From positions 186,001 through 250,000 of the forward strand of contig NZ_JBDZDQ010000004.1 in assembly GCF_040049295.1 (NCBI RefSeq): a stretch of DNA of 64,000 bases. The letters are read 5' to 3'. Position numbers and translations under genes: made by a program. The notes beneath the pieces were generated by a model. That model saw only the letters and a program-made list of their open reading frames with translations. It had not been told where the DNA came from and ran no database searches. Positions 35,555-44,187 of the stretch are shown one piece after another. Origin of the DNA: Sphingomonas sp. KR3-1 (lineage in GTDB: Bacteria > Pseudomonadota > Alphaproteobacteria > Sphingomonadales > Sphingomonadaceae). The first letter of the stretch is position 1; each line of letters begins with the position of its first letter.

Positions 35555-36838
35555 TTATTTCTCCGCCGCCTTGTTCGGCTCGCTCGGGCCGGGAGCGGTG
35601 CCGAAATAGCGCTTGATCTCCGTCTCCGGCGCCAGCGGATAGCTGTCTCCCCAGGCCCCCCGGGCGCGGCGCATCAGCTCGTCCAGCTCGTCTGGCTGCT
35701 GGCGCAGCTCGGGCAGCGGCCAGGTCTCGACCTTGCGGTAATAGGGCTTCAGATAATCGGTCGCCCCGCGCAGGCTCTTGCCGCCATCGGCATAGTTCCA
35801 CACGTCCACGCCGACGCACTTGGCCATGTCCGCCACGTCATAGGCCGCGAACAGCGCGTAGATCGAGTAATGGAGGCTGCGCGTACGCGCGAGCTCGAGC
35901 GGCAGCTTGCCCTCGGGCGTGATCTGCGGCGAGATGCGCTTCCTGCCGAACGCTTCCGCGACGGCTTTCGTCATCTCCGCGCGCCGTGCGAACAGCGCGA
36001 ATTGTGCGGTCTGCGCGTCGAACCACATGCCGTGGTTGTTCTTCGCTGCGTTCTCCGCCTTGCCGTTCCGGCTCGTCTGCATCCAGTCGAGATAGTCGGA
36101 GAACCACTTCTCCAGGCCCTTCTGCTCCTCGGCGGTGAGTTTCCCCGCCGGCCCGATCAGCCCGATCCCCTCGACCACCCGCTCGAGCCGCGAGGTATCG
36201 AGCACGCCCTCGGCCCGCCCCTCCTCGCGCCCGGGCACGGCCTGGGCATAGTTCATGTTCGGGTTCATCCGCGTGGCGGGCGCGAGGAACCAGGTGCGCA
36301 CCAGGCTCGCGGCGCGGCCGGCATAGCGCGGGTTGTCGGAGAAATAATAGGCCAGGCTCAGCGTCTCGACGTCCGAACTCATGCCCTCCAGGTCGGTGAC
36401 GTCGTACTTGTCGGTGTTGCGGTCCGGATTGATCTCGCCGTCCTTGCGCAGATACGGCACGCCGCCCGGCTTGCTGGGATCGGGCCACCAATAGGGCGCG
36501 AGGCTGAGATAGTCGTGCGGGTCGCGCGACGGCGGCGACGCGCGCTTGTCGACCACCGTGTAGAGCGAGCGCGCCATCGCCTTCTCGGCGCGCGCGATCA
36601 GCGCGTCATAGGCTGCCTTCACCGCCGGATCGCTCTGGATAGCGGCCTTCATCCGCATCATCGCGCCCGGCGCCAAGAAAAAGGTCCTGCGTCCACCGAA
36701 CGAAGCGGAATATCCTTCCGCACCGTCGCAGACCGGCTGCTGGGTATTGAGGCCAGGGGAGGCGTTCCCGGCATGGGAGGCAGCCTGCGGCGCAAGCACC
36801 GCAGCCAGGACTAGGAGGAGTTTCGATTTGCGCATCAT
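35555..36838 (-). CDS. Exported alginate lyase-family protein (PL38-like)
   Basis: A 427-residue secreted (alpha/alpha) toroid enzyme of the alginate_lyase family. The signal peptide covers ~1-23. Family segments include SLAPYWWPDPSKPGGVPYL, NPNMNYAQAVPG, NGKAENAAKNNHGMWFDAQ with the catalytic-type Asn/His, and LARTRSLHYSIYAL. Related proteins cleave mannuronate- or glucuronate-containing polymers; with ManD downstream in the pathway, a glucuronan- or mannuronan-type substrate is likely. It lies 15 bp behind the TonB-dependent receptor gene, so they form one operon. Confidence 0.85.
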   Translation of the reverse strand: MMRKSKLLLVLAAVLAPQAASHAGNASPGLNTQQPVCDGAEGYSASFGGRRTFFLAPGAMMRMKAAIQSDPAVKAAYDALIARAEKAMARSLYTVVDKRASPPSRDPHDYLSLAPYWWPDPSKPGGVPYLRKDGEINPDRNTDKYDVTDLEGMSSDVETLSLAYYFSDNPRYAGRAASLVRTWFLAPATRMNPNMNYAQAVPGREEGRAEGVLDTSRLERVVEGIGLIGPAGKLTAEEQKGLEKWFSDYLDWMQTSRNGKAENAAKNNHGMWFDAQTAQFALFARRAEMTKAVAEAFGRKRISPQITPEGKLPLELARTRSLHYSIYALFAAYDVADMAKCVGVDVWNYADGGKSLRGATDYLKPYYRKVETWPLPELRQQPDELDELMRRARGAWGDSYPLAPETEIKRYFGTAPGPSEPNKAAEK

Positions 36839-36853
36839 GTCTCTCCCGGGCGA

Positions 36854-39787
36854 TCAGTAGCGGAGCCGGAAGCCGAAATAATATTGCGGCCCGCTCTCGC
36901 TCACTTCGGCGATCGAGTCATAGCCGCCCTTGTAGAACACGTCCTTGGTGTTGGTGACGTTGAGCGCCTGGAGCTTGAGCTGGAGGTTCTTGGTCACGTC
37001 GTACTGCGCGGACAGGTTGAGGTATCCCGCGTCCTGCACGCCGCGGTTCGTGCCGCCGTTCGGCTTGTAATAGTGCGAGCGGTAGCGATACATCGCGCGC
37101 AGCGAAAAGCCCTTGCGCTCCCAATAGACCGTGCCGTTGGCGACATATTTCGACAGGCCGATCAGGTTCTCGGGATCGAGATAGGCGGCCAGCGTCGACG
37201 TGTCCGGATACTGGAAGTTCGCCCAGGCGACGTTGAACGAGCCGTTGACGCCGAACCCGCTCAGGATGCCGGGCAGCCAGGAGAAATTGTGGCTGCCGGT
37301 GAACTCGACGCCATAGAGGTGGCGCATGTCCGGATCGTTGGCCGGCGCGATGACGTTGACGTTGTAGCTCGCCTGGCTCGGCGCGCCGTTGTCGATCACG
37401 GTGGTGACGGTGATCGTCGTCGGGATGCCCGCCGAGCGGCTGATCACAGAGCCGCGCAGCCACTTGTAATAGCCCGCGATCGAGAACAGCGAGTCGCGGC
37501 TGGGGTAGAATTCCAGGCTGAGATCCGCGTTCCAGGCGCGCATCGGCTTCAGGTCCGGATTGCCGCTGGTCGGGTTGAAGATCACGCCGGTGGCGCCGCC
37601 GGTGCCGCTCGCCTGCGGATTGAGCGCGATACCCGCGCCGAAGCTCTCGATCGGCGAGCGCGACAGCGCACGGTAGCCCGCGGCGCGCAACTTGACCTTG
37701 TCGCTCAGGTTGAAGGCGACGTTCAGGCTGGGCAGCCAATATTGATATTCGCCCTTAAGCGTATCCGTCTGGATCGCGCCGCTGGGATCGGCGACGACGG
37801 TATAATTGTCCGACGCGCTGTCGATCGACACCTTGTAGGGCAGGCGATAGCCGAGCGAGACGATGTTGGTCTTCACATAGCGCAGGCCGATATTGCCGCT
37901 GAACGGCGTGCTGCCCAGATCGCCGCCGAAGCTCGCCATCGCATAGGCGGCGGCGATCTTCTCGGTCACGTCGATGTCGCTCGGATCGCGGCTCTCGGCC
38001 GGGAGCGGCAGCGAATCCTGGCCGGTGAAGGCCTTGAACAGGCACTGGTTGTCGAACGTCGCCCAGCTGGTCAGGTTGGTGTTCGTCGTCGGGAAATAGT
38101 CCTTGGTGGGGAAGGCCTTGCGGCAATTGGCGTTCGCATTGGCGATGATCTGCGCGACGCTCATCCCGCCATAGGGCACCAGCGTGGCGAGATCGTTGTT
38201 GCGGTTGTTGTCGAGCGTGCGCTGGTGTTCCGAATAGCGCCCGCCGAGCTTGATCGACTTGAGGAAGCCATCTTCGGCGAAGCGATACTCGCCGTCGAGT
38301 CGCCCGGCCCAGATATCATCCTTGCGATCGGTGACGAAGCGCTGGCGGGCATAGACCGAGGTGGCGGTGTTCGCCGCGAAATTGGCCGGGTTGTTGACGT
38401 CGAAATTGAGGAAGGTGACGCGCGGGACGATCGGGCTCTCCGAATAGTCGAGCTCATAGCCGACGCGCGTGGTCGAGCGCATGCGCGTCGCCTTCTGCGT
38501 CTCGGTGCGGTGCGAGTCCGAGAAGCTGCCATCGGCGGTGAAGATGAAGTTGCCCGGCTTCCAGGTGACGGTGGCGCCGCCGCCCTTGTAGGTCTCGTCG
38601 CGCTCGCGCAGCTCGAGCTGGTCCTCGATGTTCGAGTTGCCGCCATACTTGATCAGCGCGCCCTTGCTGAAGCCATTCGTGCCGTCGCCGACCAGGATCG
38701 GCTTGATGCCGCGCAACGCCTCCGCGATCGACAGGATGTTGCGGTTCTCGGTCGATTCGCGGCGCGACCATTGGCCGTCGAGCGCGATGTCGAGATTGTC
38801 GGTCGGGCGCCACTGGATCGCGCCGATCACGGCGTTGCGCAGCTCGCGGGTGTTCTGCTGGCGGAAGTTACGCGACTGGGTGGCGTAGTAGGTGCTGCCG
38901 ATCGTCTCGCCGATGCCGGTGCGCGGTGCGGTGCCGACGGTGCAGTTCGAATTGGCGCCGGCGGCGTTGAGCACCGCGGTGGTGCCGGTCGCCAGCGTGC
39001 CGTTGCTGGCCGCGGTGTTGCACGGCACGAAGGCAGAGTTGCCGTTGTAATAGTCTTCCGGCGCGGCGACGTCCTGGCGCTGATAGCCGATCGCGATGCC
39101 GAACTCGCCGATCCCGGTGTGGAACTGCTTCACCAGGCTGGCATTGGCGCGGTAGCCGAGGCCGTCGCGGCCGATGATGGCGTCGTCCTTGGGCAGATAG
39201 GTGCCGCGCACCTCCGCCTGGAAGCGCGACTTGCCGAAATCGAGCGGCTTCATCGACCTGAGCTCGATCACGCCACCGATGCCACCTTCGAGGAAGTCGG
39301 CCTGTTGCGACTTGTAGACGATGACGCCATTGACCAGCTCCGAGGGGAATTGCTGGAAGGCGACCGAGCGGTCGGCGCCCGCGGTGGAGACTTCGCGGCC
39401 GTTGAACGCGGAGAAGCTCAGCGTGGGGCCGAGACCGCGCACCGACAGCTCGTTGGCATTGCCCTTGAAACGATCGGCCGAGACGCCGGTGATGCGCTCC
39501 AGCGTGTCGCCCACGCTGTTGTCGGGCAGCGCGCCGATCTCGTCATTGACGATGCCGTCCATGATCACGGTGGCGTTGCGCTTGACGTCGATCGAGCTGC
39601 GCTGTTCGGCGCGCGCACCGGTGACGATGATCGCCTGGCCATCCTCCTGGGGTACGCTTTCCGCCGGGGCCGGCGCGGGCGCCGTCTCCGCGGTCTGCGC
39701 ATAGGCAGGCATCACCGCACAGGCGGAGGCCAGCAGCGCAAGGCGCACGGAATTGCGTCCGAAAGCGGAAAAGGCGGTCCCAGGCAT
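36854..39787 (-). CDS. TonB-dependent outer-membrane receptor
   Basis: A 977-residue receptor importing oligosaccharides across the outer membrane with TonB energy. There is a signal peptide, a TonB-box-like QAIIVTGAR, a plug domain (LERITGVSADRFKGNANELSVRGLGPTLSF) and a long beta barrel. The barrel ends in an aromatic terminal strand (YYFGFRLRY). The length and plug sequence fit the large sphingomonad/Caulobacter carbohydrate receptor group. Operator B lies ~50 bp upstream. It is the first gene of an operon with the lyase. Confidence 0.95.
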   Translation of the reverse strand: MPGTAFSAFGRNSVRLALLASACAVMPAYAQTAETAPAPAPAESVPQEDGQAIIVTGARAEQRSSIDVKRNATVIMDGIVNDEIGALPDNSVGDTLERITGVSADRFKGNANELSVRGLGPTLSFSAFNGREVSTAGADRSVAFQQFPSELVNGVIVYKSQQADFLEGGIGGVIELRSMKPLDFGKSRFQAEVRGTYLPKDDAIIGRDGLGYRANASLVKQFHTGIGEFGIAIGYQRQDVAAPEDYYNGNSAFVPCNTAASNGTLATGTTAVLNAAGANSNCTVGTAPRTGIGETIGSTYYATQSRNFRQQNTRELRNAVIGAIQWRPTDNLDIALDGQWSRRESTENRNILSIAEALRGIKPILVGDGTNGFSKGALIKYGGNSNIEDQLELRERDETYKGGGATVTWKPGNFIFTADGSFSDSHRTETQKATRMRSTTRVGYELDYSESPIVPRVTFLNFDVNNPANFAANTATSVYARQRFVTDRKDDIWAGRLDGEYRFAEDGFLKSIKLGGRYSEHQRTLDNNRNNDLATLVPYGGMSVAQIIANANANCRKAFPTKDYFPTTNTNLTSWATFDNQCLFKAFTGQDSLPLPAESRDPSDIDVTEKIAAAYAMASFGGDLGSTPFSGNIGLRYVKTNIVSLGYRLPYKVSIDSASDNYTVVADPSGAIQTDTLKGEYQYWLPSLNVAFNLSDKVKLRAAGYRALSRSPIESFGAGIALNPQASGTGGATGVIFNPTSGNPDLKPMRAWNADLSLEFYPSRDSLFSIAGYYKWLRGSVISRSAGIPTTITVTTVIDNGAPSQASYNVNVIAPANDPDMRHLYGVEFTGSHNFSWLPGILSGFGVNGSFNVAWANFQYPDTSTLAAYLDPENLIGLSKYVANGTVYWERKGFSLRAMYRYRSHYYKPNGGTNRGVQDAGYLNLSAQYDVTKNLQLKLQALNVTNTKDVFYKGGYDSIAEVSESGPQYYFGFRLRY

Positions 39788-39834
39788 GTATTCTCCCCGT
39801 CAGTATTGTACGCCCGCTTTGCGGGTCAGATTGT

Positions 39835-39847
39835 TTGGTAAGGCCAA
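39835..39847. promoter_or_regulatory. GntR-type operator B (receptor promoter)
   Basis: TTGGTAAGGCCAA, the reverse-strand form of the locus operator. It lies about 48 bp before the receptor start; a second half-site TTGGCCCGAAC follows at 39870-39880. Confidence 0.75.
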
Positions 39848-39904
39848 TTTGGCACCGGTGTCAACCCAATTGGCCCGAACGATCGAGCCGGATGGTTGCG
39901 GCGG

Positions 39905-41788
39905 TCACTTGTAGGTGATCGTCCAGCGCAGGACTCGCGTGCCGTCGAGGCGAGTCGGGCCGATCCGGCAGCGGACCAGCGAGGCAAAGGCGCCCGTGGG
40001 CGCGCGATAATCCTTGCCGCTGGCAGGACCGACTGTGCAGCCGTCATAGCCGGTAGCGGAGAAACCGGTGACCTCCCCTGCCCCGAACGCCACCGCGCTC
40101 GGGCCGGCGCTGCGTGCGTCGCCCGAGAAGCTGGCGAATTCCATCACCGCCTCCGCGAGCGCGAGCGGTGCGGCCGCGCGATAGCTGTCGGTGCGCGTGA
40201 TGCGGCCAGGCGCGAATTCGTACCGCGTGGTGACGGTGAGGCGCTTGTCCTGGACCGGCGCGTCCTTGCCCATCCGGTCCATCGCATCCTGCCGCCAGCT
40301 GACGATCGTGCGGTCGCCGAGACGCTTCCACGTCACTCCGCGGAACCAGGCGAGCGGCATCAGCACGCTGCCGTCCGCCAGCGCAAAGCGGGGGACGAGT
40401 TGCGGAAACTCGGCGTCCGCGGCCCCCTGCAGCATGCCGTCGGCGAAGGGGATCGGAAAATAGGGGTTGTGCATGTGCTGGTCTTCGGCGCCGTTGATGA
40501 TCGGCAGGCCGATGACATGCGCGCCATCGCGCAAGGTGAGCAACGCCCGATCATATTGGCCGCGGGCGAACCAGGTGAAGGTCGCGGCCGGCAGCGTCTT
40601 CAGCCAGGCGGCATAGCCCGGCGACGGTGCGGCGCGCCGGTAGCCCAGGTCGTTCCACAGCTTGTTGGTGTAGATATATTGGCGGGCGAGGCTGAGATTC
40701 TCGCCCAGGATCCGGTGCTTGCCGCGATAGCCGTCGGTGCGGCGGCCCGCGTCCCACAGGTTCACCGAGCCGGTGGCAGGGTTCAGCCAGAAATCGGCAT
40801 AGCGGGCAGCGATGCGGCTGGAGAGCGCATAGGCCATGTCCTGCTCACGCTTGCTGAGCACGCCCAGCTTCGCTGCGGCGGTGAGCACTTCGAGGAAGCA
40901 GGTCTCGCCATAGGTGCCGATGCTGCGGCCATATTCCCAGCCTTCGCCGGTCAGGCTGGCCCGCGCGAGCATGAGGTCGGCCGACTTGCGCAGCCACGCC
41001 CTCACTTCGGGCGTCGGCGCCATGCCGGTCTCGATGAAGCGCTGGGCGATCTCGCCGATCAGCAGCACCGAATAGCGGTCGAACCGGCCATGCCCCTCCG
41101 TCTCGTCGGCAAAGCCGTATTTGCCCGAATAGCTGCGATAATGGGCGAGCATCCGCTGGAGCAGCGCTTCGGACGCGCGCTTGTCCTCCCAACCGAGCAG
41201 ATAGCGCAGGCGAGCGACGCTGAAGGCGACGCCATAATAGTTGTTGGGCAGGTTGTGGAGCAGCTTGAGCGACTTGGCGTCGACGAAGTTGCGCCAGTCG
41301 AGCCGCTGGCGGAGCCGTACCAGCGTTTCGGGACGCACCGCCTGCTCGAGCAGCCCGGCCTGCTTCAGGGCTTGGAGCGCGGAGATATAGTAATAGATCC
41401 CCCAAGTGTCGTTGGGATCGTCGATCGTCAGGTCGGCGATGTCGCGGTAGCCGGCGAGATAGGTGACGAGCCGGGGATCGCTGCGCGGCGTATCGAGCAG
41501 CAGATAGTGCAGGCCCGAGGCGAGCTTGCCGGGGAGGAACTTGTCGCCGCTGTCGAACACCGGCACGCCGTCCAACGTCATGTCGCGCTTCTCGCGCAGC
41601 AGCTGGTGGAGCAGCGCGGCGAGCTGCGGCATCAGCCGCTGCTCGATCGTCGCGTCCATCGGCGGGGCGACTTCATAGACCGGGCCATGCGGCGCCGGGG
41701 CGGCGGGCTGGGCCAGCGCGGCGGGGCTTGCGGGCAGCGTAAGACAGGCGGCGGCGCCGAGCAGGCGCGCACGCGGACGGGTTTGCAA
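39905..41788 (-). CDS. Large exported protein, possible polysaccharide lyase
   Basis: A 627-residue secreted protein with signal peptide (~1-26). Residues ~45-400 look like an (alpha/alpha) toroid (NNYYGVAFSVARLRYLLGWE, DETEGHGRFDRYSVLLIGEI and GRSIGTYGETCFLEVL). The rest looks like a beta-sandwich (WFARGQYDRALLTLRDGAHV onwards). That architecture is typical of heparinase- or chondroitinase-type lyases, but I do not recognise the family. Its position behind operator C beside the receptor and manD supports a role in degrading the same polymer. Confidence 0.65.
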   Translation of the reverse strand: MQTRPRARLLGAAACLTLPASPAALAQPAAPAPHGPVYEVAPPMDATIEQRLMPQLAALLHQLLREKRDMTLDGVPVFDSGDKFLPGKLASGLHYLLLDTPRSDPRLVTYLAGYRDIADLTIDDPNDTWGIYYYISALQALKQAGLLEQAVRPETLVRLRQRLDWRNFVDAKSLKLLHNLPNNYYGVAFSVARLRYLLGWEDKRASEALLQRMLAHYRSYSGKYGFADETEGHGRFDRYSVLLIGEIAQRFIETGMAPTPEVRAWLRKSADLMLARASLTGEGWEYGRSIGTYGETCFLEVLTAAAKLGVLSKREQDMAYALSSRIAARYADFWLNPATGSVNLWDAGRRTDGYRGKHRILGENLSLARQYIYTNKLWNDLGYRRAAPSPGYAAWLKTLPAATFTWFARGQYDRALLTLRDGAHVIGLPIINGAEDQHMHNPYFPIPFADGMLQGAADAEFPQLVPRFALADGSVLMPLAWFRGVTWKRLGDRTIVSWRQDAMDRMGKDAPVQDKRLTVTTRYEFAPGRITRTDSYRAAAPLALAEAVMEFASFSGDARSAGPSAVAFGAGEVTGFSATGYDGCTVGPASGKDYRAPTGAFASLVRCRIGPTRLDGTRVLRWTITYK

Positions 41789-41801
41789 TCGGCCTCTCCT
41801 T

Positions 41802-41814
41802 TTGGTCAGGCCAA
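41802..41814. promoter_or_regulatory. GntR-type operator C
   Basis: TTGGTCAGGCCAA, the best palindrome of the four sites, 14 bp upstream of the start of the 627-residue secreted protein. Overlap with the promoter or leader suggests repression. A weaker look-alike (CCGGTCAGGCCGAA) overlaps the end of the regulator gene at 41855. Confidence 0.75.
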
Positions 41815-41858
41815 TCTCTGCGTTTAGGTAATCGGTGTCAAGCCACTCGGCGAACCGG

Positions 41859-42629
41859 TCAGGCCGAACCGATCTTCAGCCGCCGCGCCACGCTGTCGCG
41901 CCGCGTCTCGATCTCGTTGCGCGCGCGCTCCATTGCCTCCAATTCGGTGGCTTCGAGCAGGTCGTCGACCACACCGCGCAGATGGCGCCGCATCGCGTTG
42001 CGCGCACCGTGCGGGTCATGCGCCTTGAGCGCATCGAGAATCGGGCGATGCTCCTCGACCCGCGGGGTGATGCCGCCGCGCTTGGCGCGGGCGAACATGT
42101 TGGCGGCGAGCGGCGAATTGACGCGCAGGTCCCAGAGATAGTCGACGACGCTGCGGATCGCGGCATTGCCGGTGGCATTGGCGATGGCGAGGTGGAAGCG
42201 GTGGTCCGCGTCCATCACCGACGGCTCGTTCGAGTCGTCGGCGGCCATTTCGGCCAGCAACTCCTCGAGCTCGGCAATCTGCTCCTCGGTGATCGAGACC
42301 GCAGCCAGGGCCACCGCCTCGCCCTCGAACAGGATGCGAGCCTCGGTCAGGTCGAAGGCGCCGACATCGAAATTGAGCGAATCCGCACGCTCGCCGCTGC
42401 CATGATCGCGCTTGGTGACATAGAGGCCCGAGCCGTGCCGCGCCTCGATCCAGCCCTTCATCTCGAGCGCGATCATCGCCTCGCGGATGGTCGGCCGGCT
42501 GACCTTGTATTCCTCGGCCAGGTCGCGCTCGCCGGGAAGCCGGGAGCCGGGCGACCAACGCCCCCCTTCGATCGCCTCGGTGATCGAGGCCGCGACGCGC
42601 TGATAGAGCTTGTTGCCTGTAATCTTCAT
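41859..42629 (-). CDS. FadR-type GntR regulator of the uronate locus
   Basis: A 256-residue regulator. The N-terminal winged helix-turn-helix (LYQRVAASITEAIEGGRWSP, then SRLPGERDLAEEYKVSRPTI and REAMIALEMKGWIEARHGSG) is followed by an all-helical FCD ligand domain. The FCD metal-binding histidines are plausible in DADHRFHLAIANATGNAAI and EEHRPILDALKAHD. This subfamily includes uronate regulators such as UxuR/ExuR. I chose the ATG at 42629, with GAGGA upstream. It is divergent from manD across ~90 bp containing operator D. Confidence 0.9.
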   Translation of the reverse strand: MKITGNKLYQRVAASITEAIEGGRWSPGSRLPGERDLAEEYKVSRPTIREAMIALEMKGWIEARHGSGLYVTKRDHGSGERADSLNFDVGAFDLTEARILFEGEAVALAAVSITEEQIAELEELLAEMAADDSNEPSVMDADHRFHLAIANATGNAAIRSVVDYLWDLRVNSPLAANMFARAKRGGITPRVEEHRPILDALKAHDPHGARNAMRRHLRGVVDDLLEATELEAMERARNEIETRRDSVARRLKIGSA

Positions 42630-42687
42630 TGCGTCCTCATCGATACACCACCTCGTAGGTTGACACGATAGGTCATACAAGTGGATA

Positions 42688-42699
42688 TTGGCCTGACCA
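42688..42699. promoter_or_regulatory. GntR-type operator D (manD promoter)
   Basis: TTGGCCTGACCA lies 19 bp before the manD start in the divergent regulator/manD spacer. It differs from operator A at one base and is the exact complement of operator C's core, so it could regulate both manD and the regulator itself. Confidence 0.78.
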
Positions 42700-42717
42700 C
42701 TTCCAGGGGATCCTGTT

Positions 42718-43929
42718 TTGCCACGTATCACGTCCGCCCGCGTCATCGTGACGCGCCCCGGCCGCAACTTCGTAACACTGAAGATCGAGACCGACGAGGG
42801 CGTCTACGGCCTTGGCGACGCGACGCTGAACGGGCGCGAGCTGGCGGTGGCAAGCTATCTGACCGACCATGTCATCCCCTGCCTGATCGGCCGCGACGCG
42901 CACAGCATCGAGGATATCTGGCAATATCTCTACAAGGGCGCCTATTGGCGCCGCGGCCCGGTGACGATGAGCGCGATCGCCGCGGTCGACATGGCGCTGT
43001 GGGACATCAAGGGCAAGCTGGCGAACATGCCGGTCTACCAGCTGCTCGGCGGCGCAGCGCGCGAGGGCTGCATGGTCTATGGCCACGCCAATGGCAGCGA
43101 CATCGCCGAGACGATCGAGCGCGCCCAGGAATATCTCGAGCAAGGCTACAAGGCGGTGCGCCTGCAATCGGGCGTGCCGGGCATGGCGACGACCTATGGC
43201 GTGTCGGGTGAGCGCTTCTACTACGAGCCGGCCAAGGGCTCGCTGCCCGAGGAATCGCAGTGGAGCACGGCGAAGTACATGCGCTTCGTGCCCGAGCTGT
43301 TCGACAAGGCACGCAATGCGCTCGGCTGGGACATCCACCTGCTCCACGACGTCCACCACCGCCTCACCCCGATCGAGGCAGGGCGGCTGGGCAAGGACCT
43401 GGAGCCGTACCGCCTGTTCTGGCTCGAGGACGCCACGCCGGCGGAGAACCAGGCCGCGTTCCGGCTGATCCGCCAGCACACCACCACCCCGCTGGCGGTG
43501 GGCGAGATCTTCAACTCGATCTGGGACGCCAAGCAGCTGATCGAGGAGCAGCTGATCGACTATATCCGCGCGACCGTGGTGCATGCCGGCGGCATCACCC
43601 ATCTGCGCCGGATCGCGGCACTCGCCGACCTCTACCAGGTGCGCACCGGCTGCCACGGCGCGACCGACCTGTCGCCGGTATCGATGGCGGCGGCGCTCAA
43701 CTTCGGCCTGTCGATCCCCAATTTCGGCATCCAGGAATATATGCGCCACTCCGAGGAGACCGACGCGGTGTTCCCGCACGCCTACAGCCTCAAGGACGGG
43801 CTGATGCACCCAGGCGACAAGCCGGGCCTGGGCGTCGACATCGACGAGGTCCTGGCGGCGAAATATGAATATAAGCGCGCCTATCTGCCGGTGAACCGGC
43901 TCGAGGACGGGACGATGTTCAACTGGTGA
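42718..43929 (+). CDS. manD: D-mannonate dehydratase, enolase superfamily
   Basis: A 403-residue enolase-superfamily enzyme that dehydrates D-mannonate to 2-keto-3-deoxy-D-gluconate. It strongly resembles the characterised Novosphingobium ManD along its whole length, with [89 protein letters not shown] and [12 protein letters not shown]. It starts with TTG at 42718 after an AGGGGA site. It places glucuronate/mannuronate catabolism at the end of this locus; the uronate isomerase, reductase and KDG enzymes are not in the window. Confidence 0.95.
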   Translation: MPRITSARVIVTRPGRNFVTLKIETDEGVYGLGDATLNGRELAVASYLTDHVIPCLIGRDAHSIEDIWQYLYKGAYWRRGPVTMSAIAAVDMALWDIKGKLANMPVYQLLGGAAREGCMVYGHANGSDIAETIERAQEYLEQGYKAVRLQSGVPGMATTYGVSGERFYYEPAKGSLPEESQWSTAKYMRFVPELFDKARNALGWDIHLLHDVHHRLTPIEAGRLGKDLEPYRLFWLEDATPAENQAAFRLIRQHTTTPLAVGEIFNSIWDAKQLIEEQLIDYIRATVVHAGGITHLRRIAALADLYQVRTGCHGATDLSPVSMAAALNFGLSIPNFGIQEYMRHSEETDAVFPHAYSLKDGLMHPGDKPGLGVDIDEVLAAKYEYKRAYLPVNRLEDGTMFNW

Positions 43930-44040
43930 GCTGCGCTGCCCGGGTTTCCAACAGGGCGACTCGGGCGGGCGGGCGGAAGCGCGCCAAGGGCGCGTTTCGC
44001 GCGGGCTTAAATTGACTCTGTTCGGGGAAGCGCACCGCAT
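43930..44040. other. Intergenic start, no gene seen
   Basis: Spacer after manD before the ATCCTACATTG-family repeat. It holds a GCGCCAAGGGCGC-type hairpin around 43980-43993 and a TTGACT at 44012 that could be a -35 element for the repeat if it is transcribed, with no convincing -10. No coding region is seen. Confidence 0.4.
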
Positions 44041-44150
44041 CTCGCAATATCCTTGCGCGCGCGTGATCCTATTTTTCCAACGGATTCAAAGAGCGGCCGG
44101 GCATCAGACCCGACCGGGGAAGCCAAACAGACGAAATCCTACATTGCAAG
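44041..44150 (+). repeat. ATCCTACATTG-family structured repeat, copy 2
   Basis: Homologous over ~100 bp to 13153-13259. It has the 5' hairpin CGCAA-TATCC-TTGCG (44043-44057) with the same stem but a different loop, then TTTCCAACGGATTCAAAGAG, a GC-rich middle and the conserved end GAAATCCTACATTGCAAG. Stem conservation with loop change suggests an RNA structure or a hairpin recognised at DNA level. Confidence 0.7.
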
Positions 44151-44187
44151 CGTCAGCAGGGTGGGCCGCAGGGAGATTGTCCCCTCT

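Noticed and set aside
36884..39841. 985-residue frame opposite the TonB-dependent receptor
   Set aside because: It is an antisense reading of high-GC coding sequence, with arginine/alanine-biased composition and no domain; the receptor on the other strand is unambiguous.
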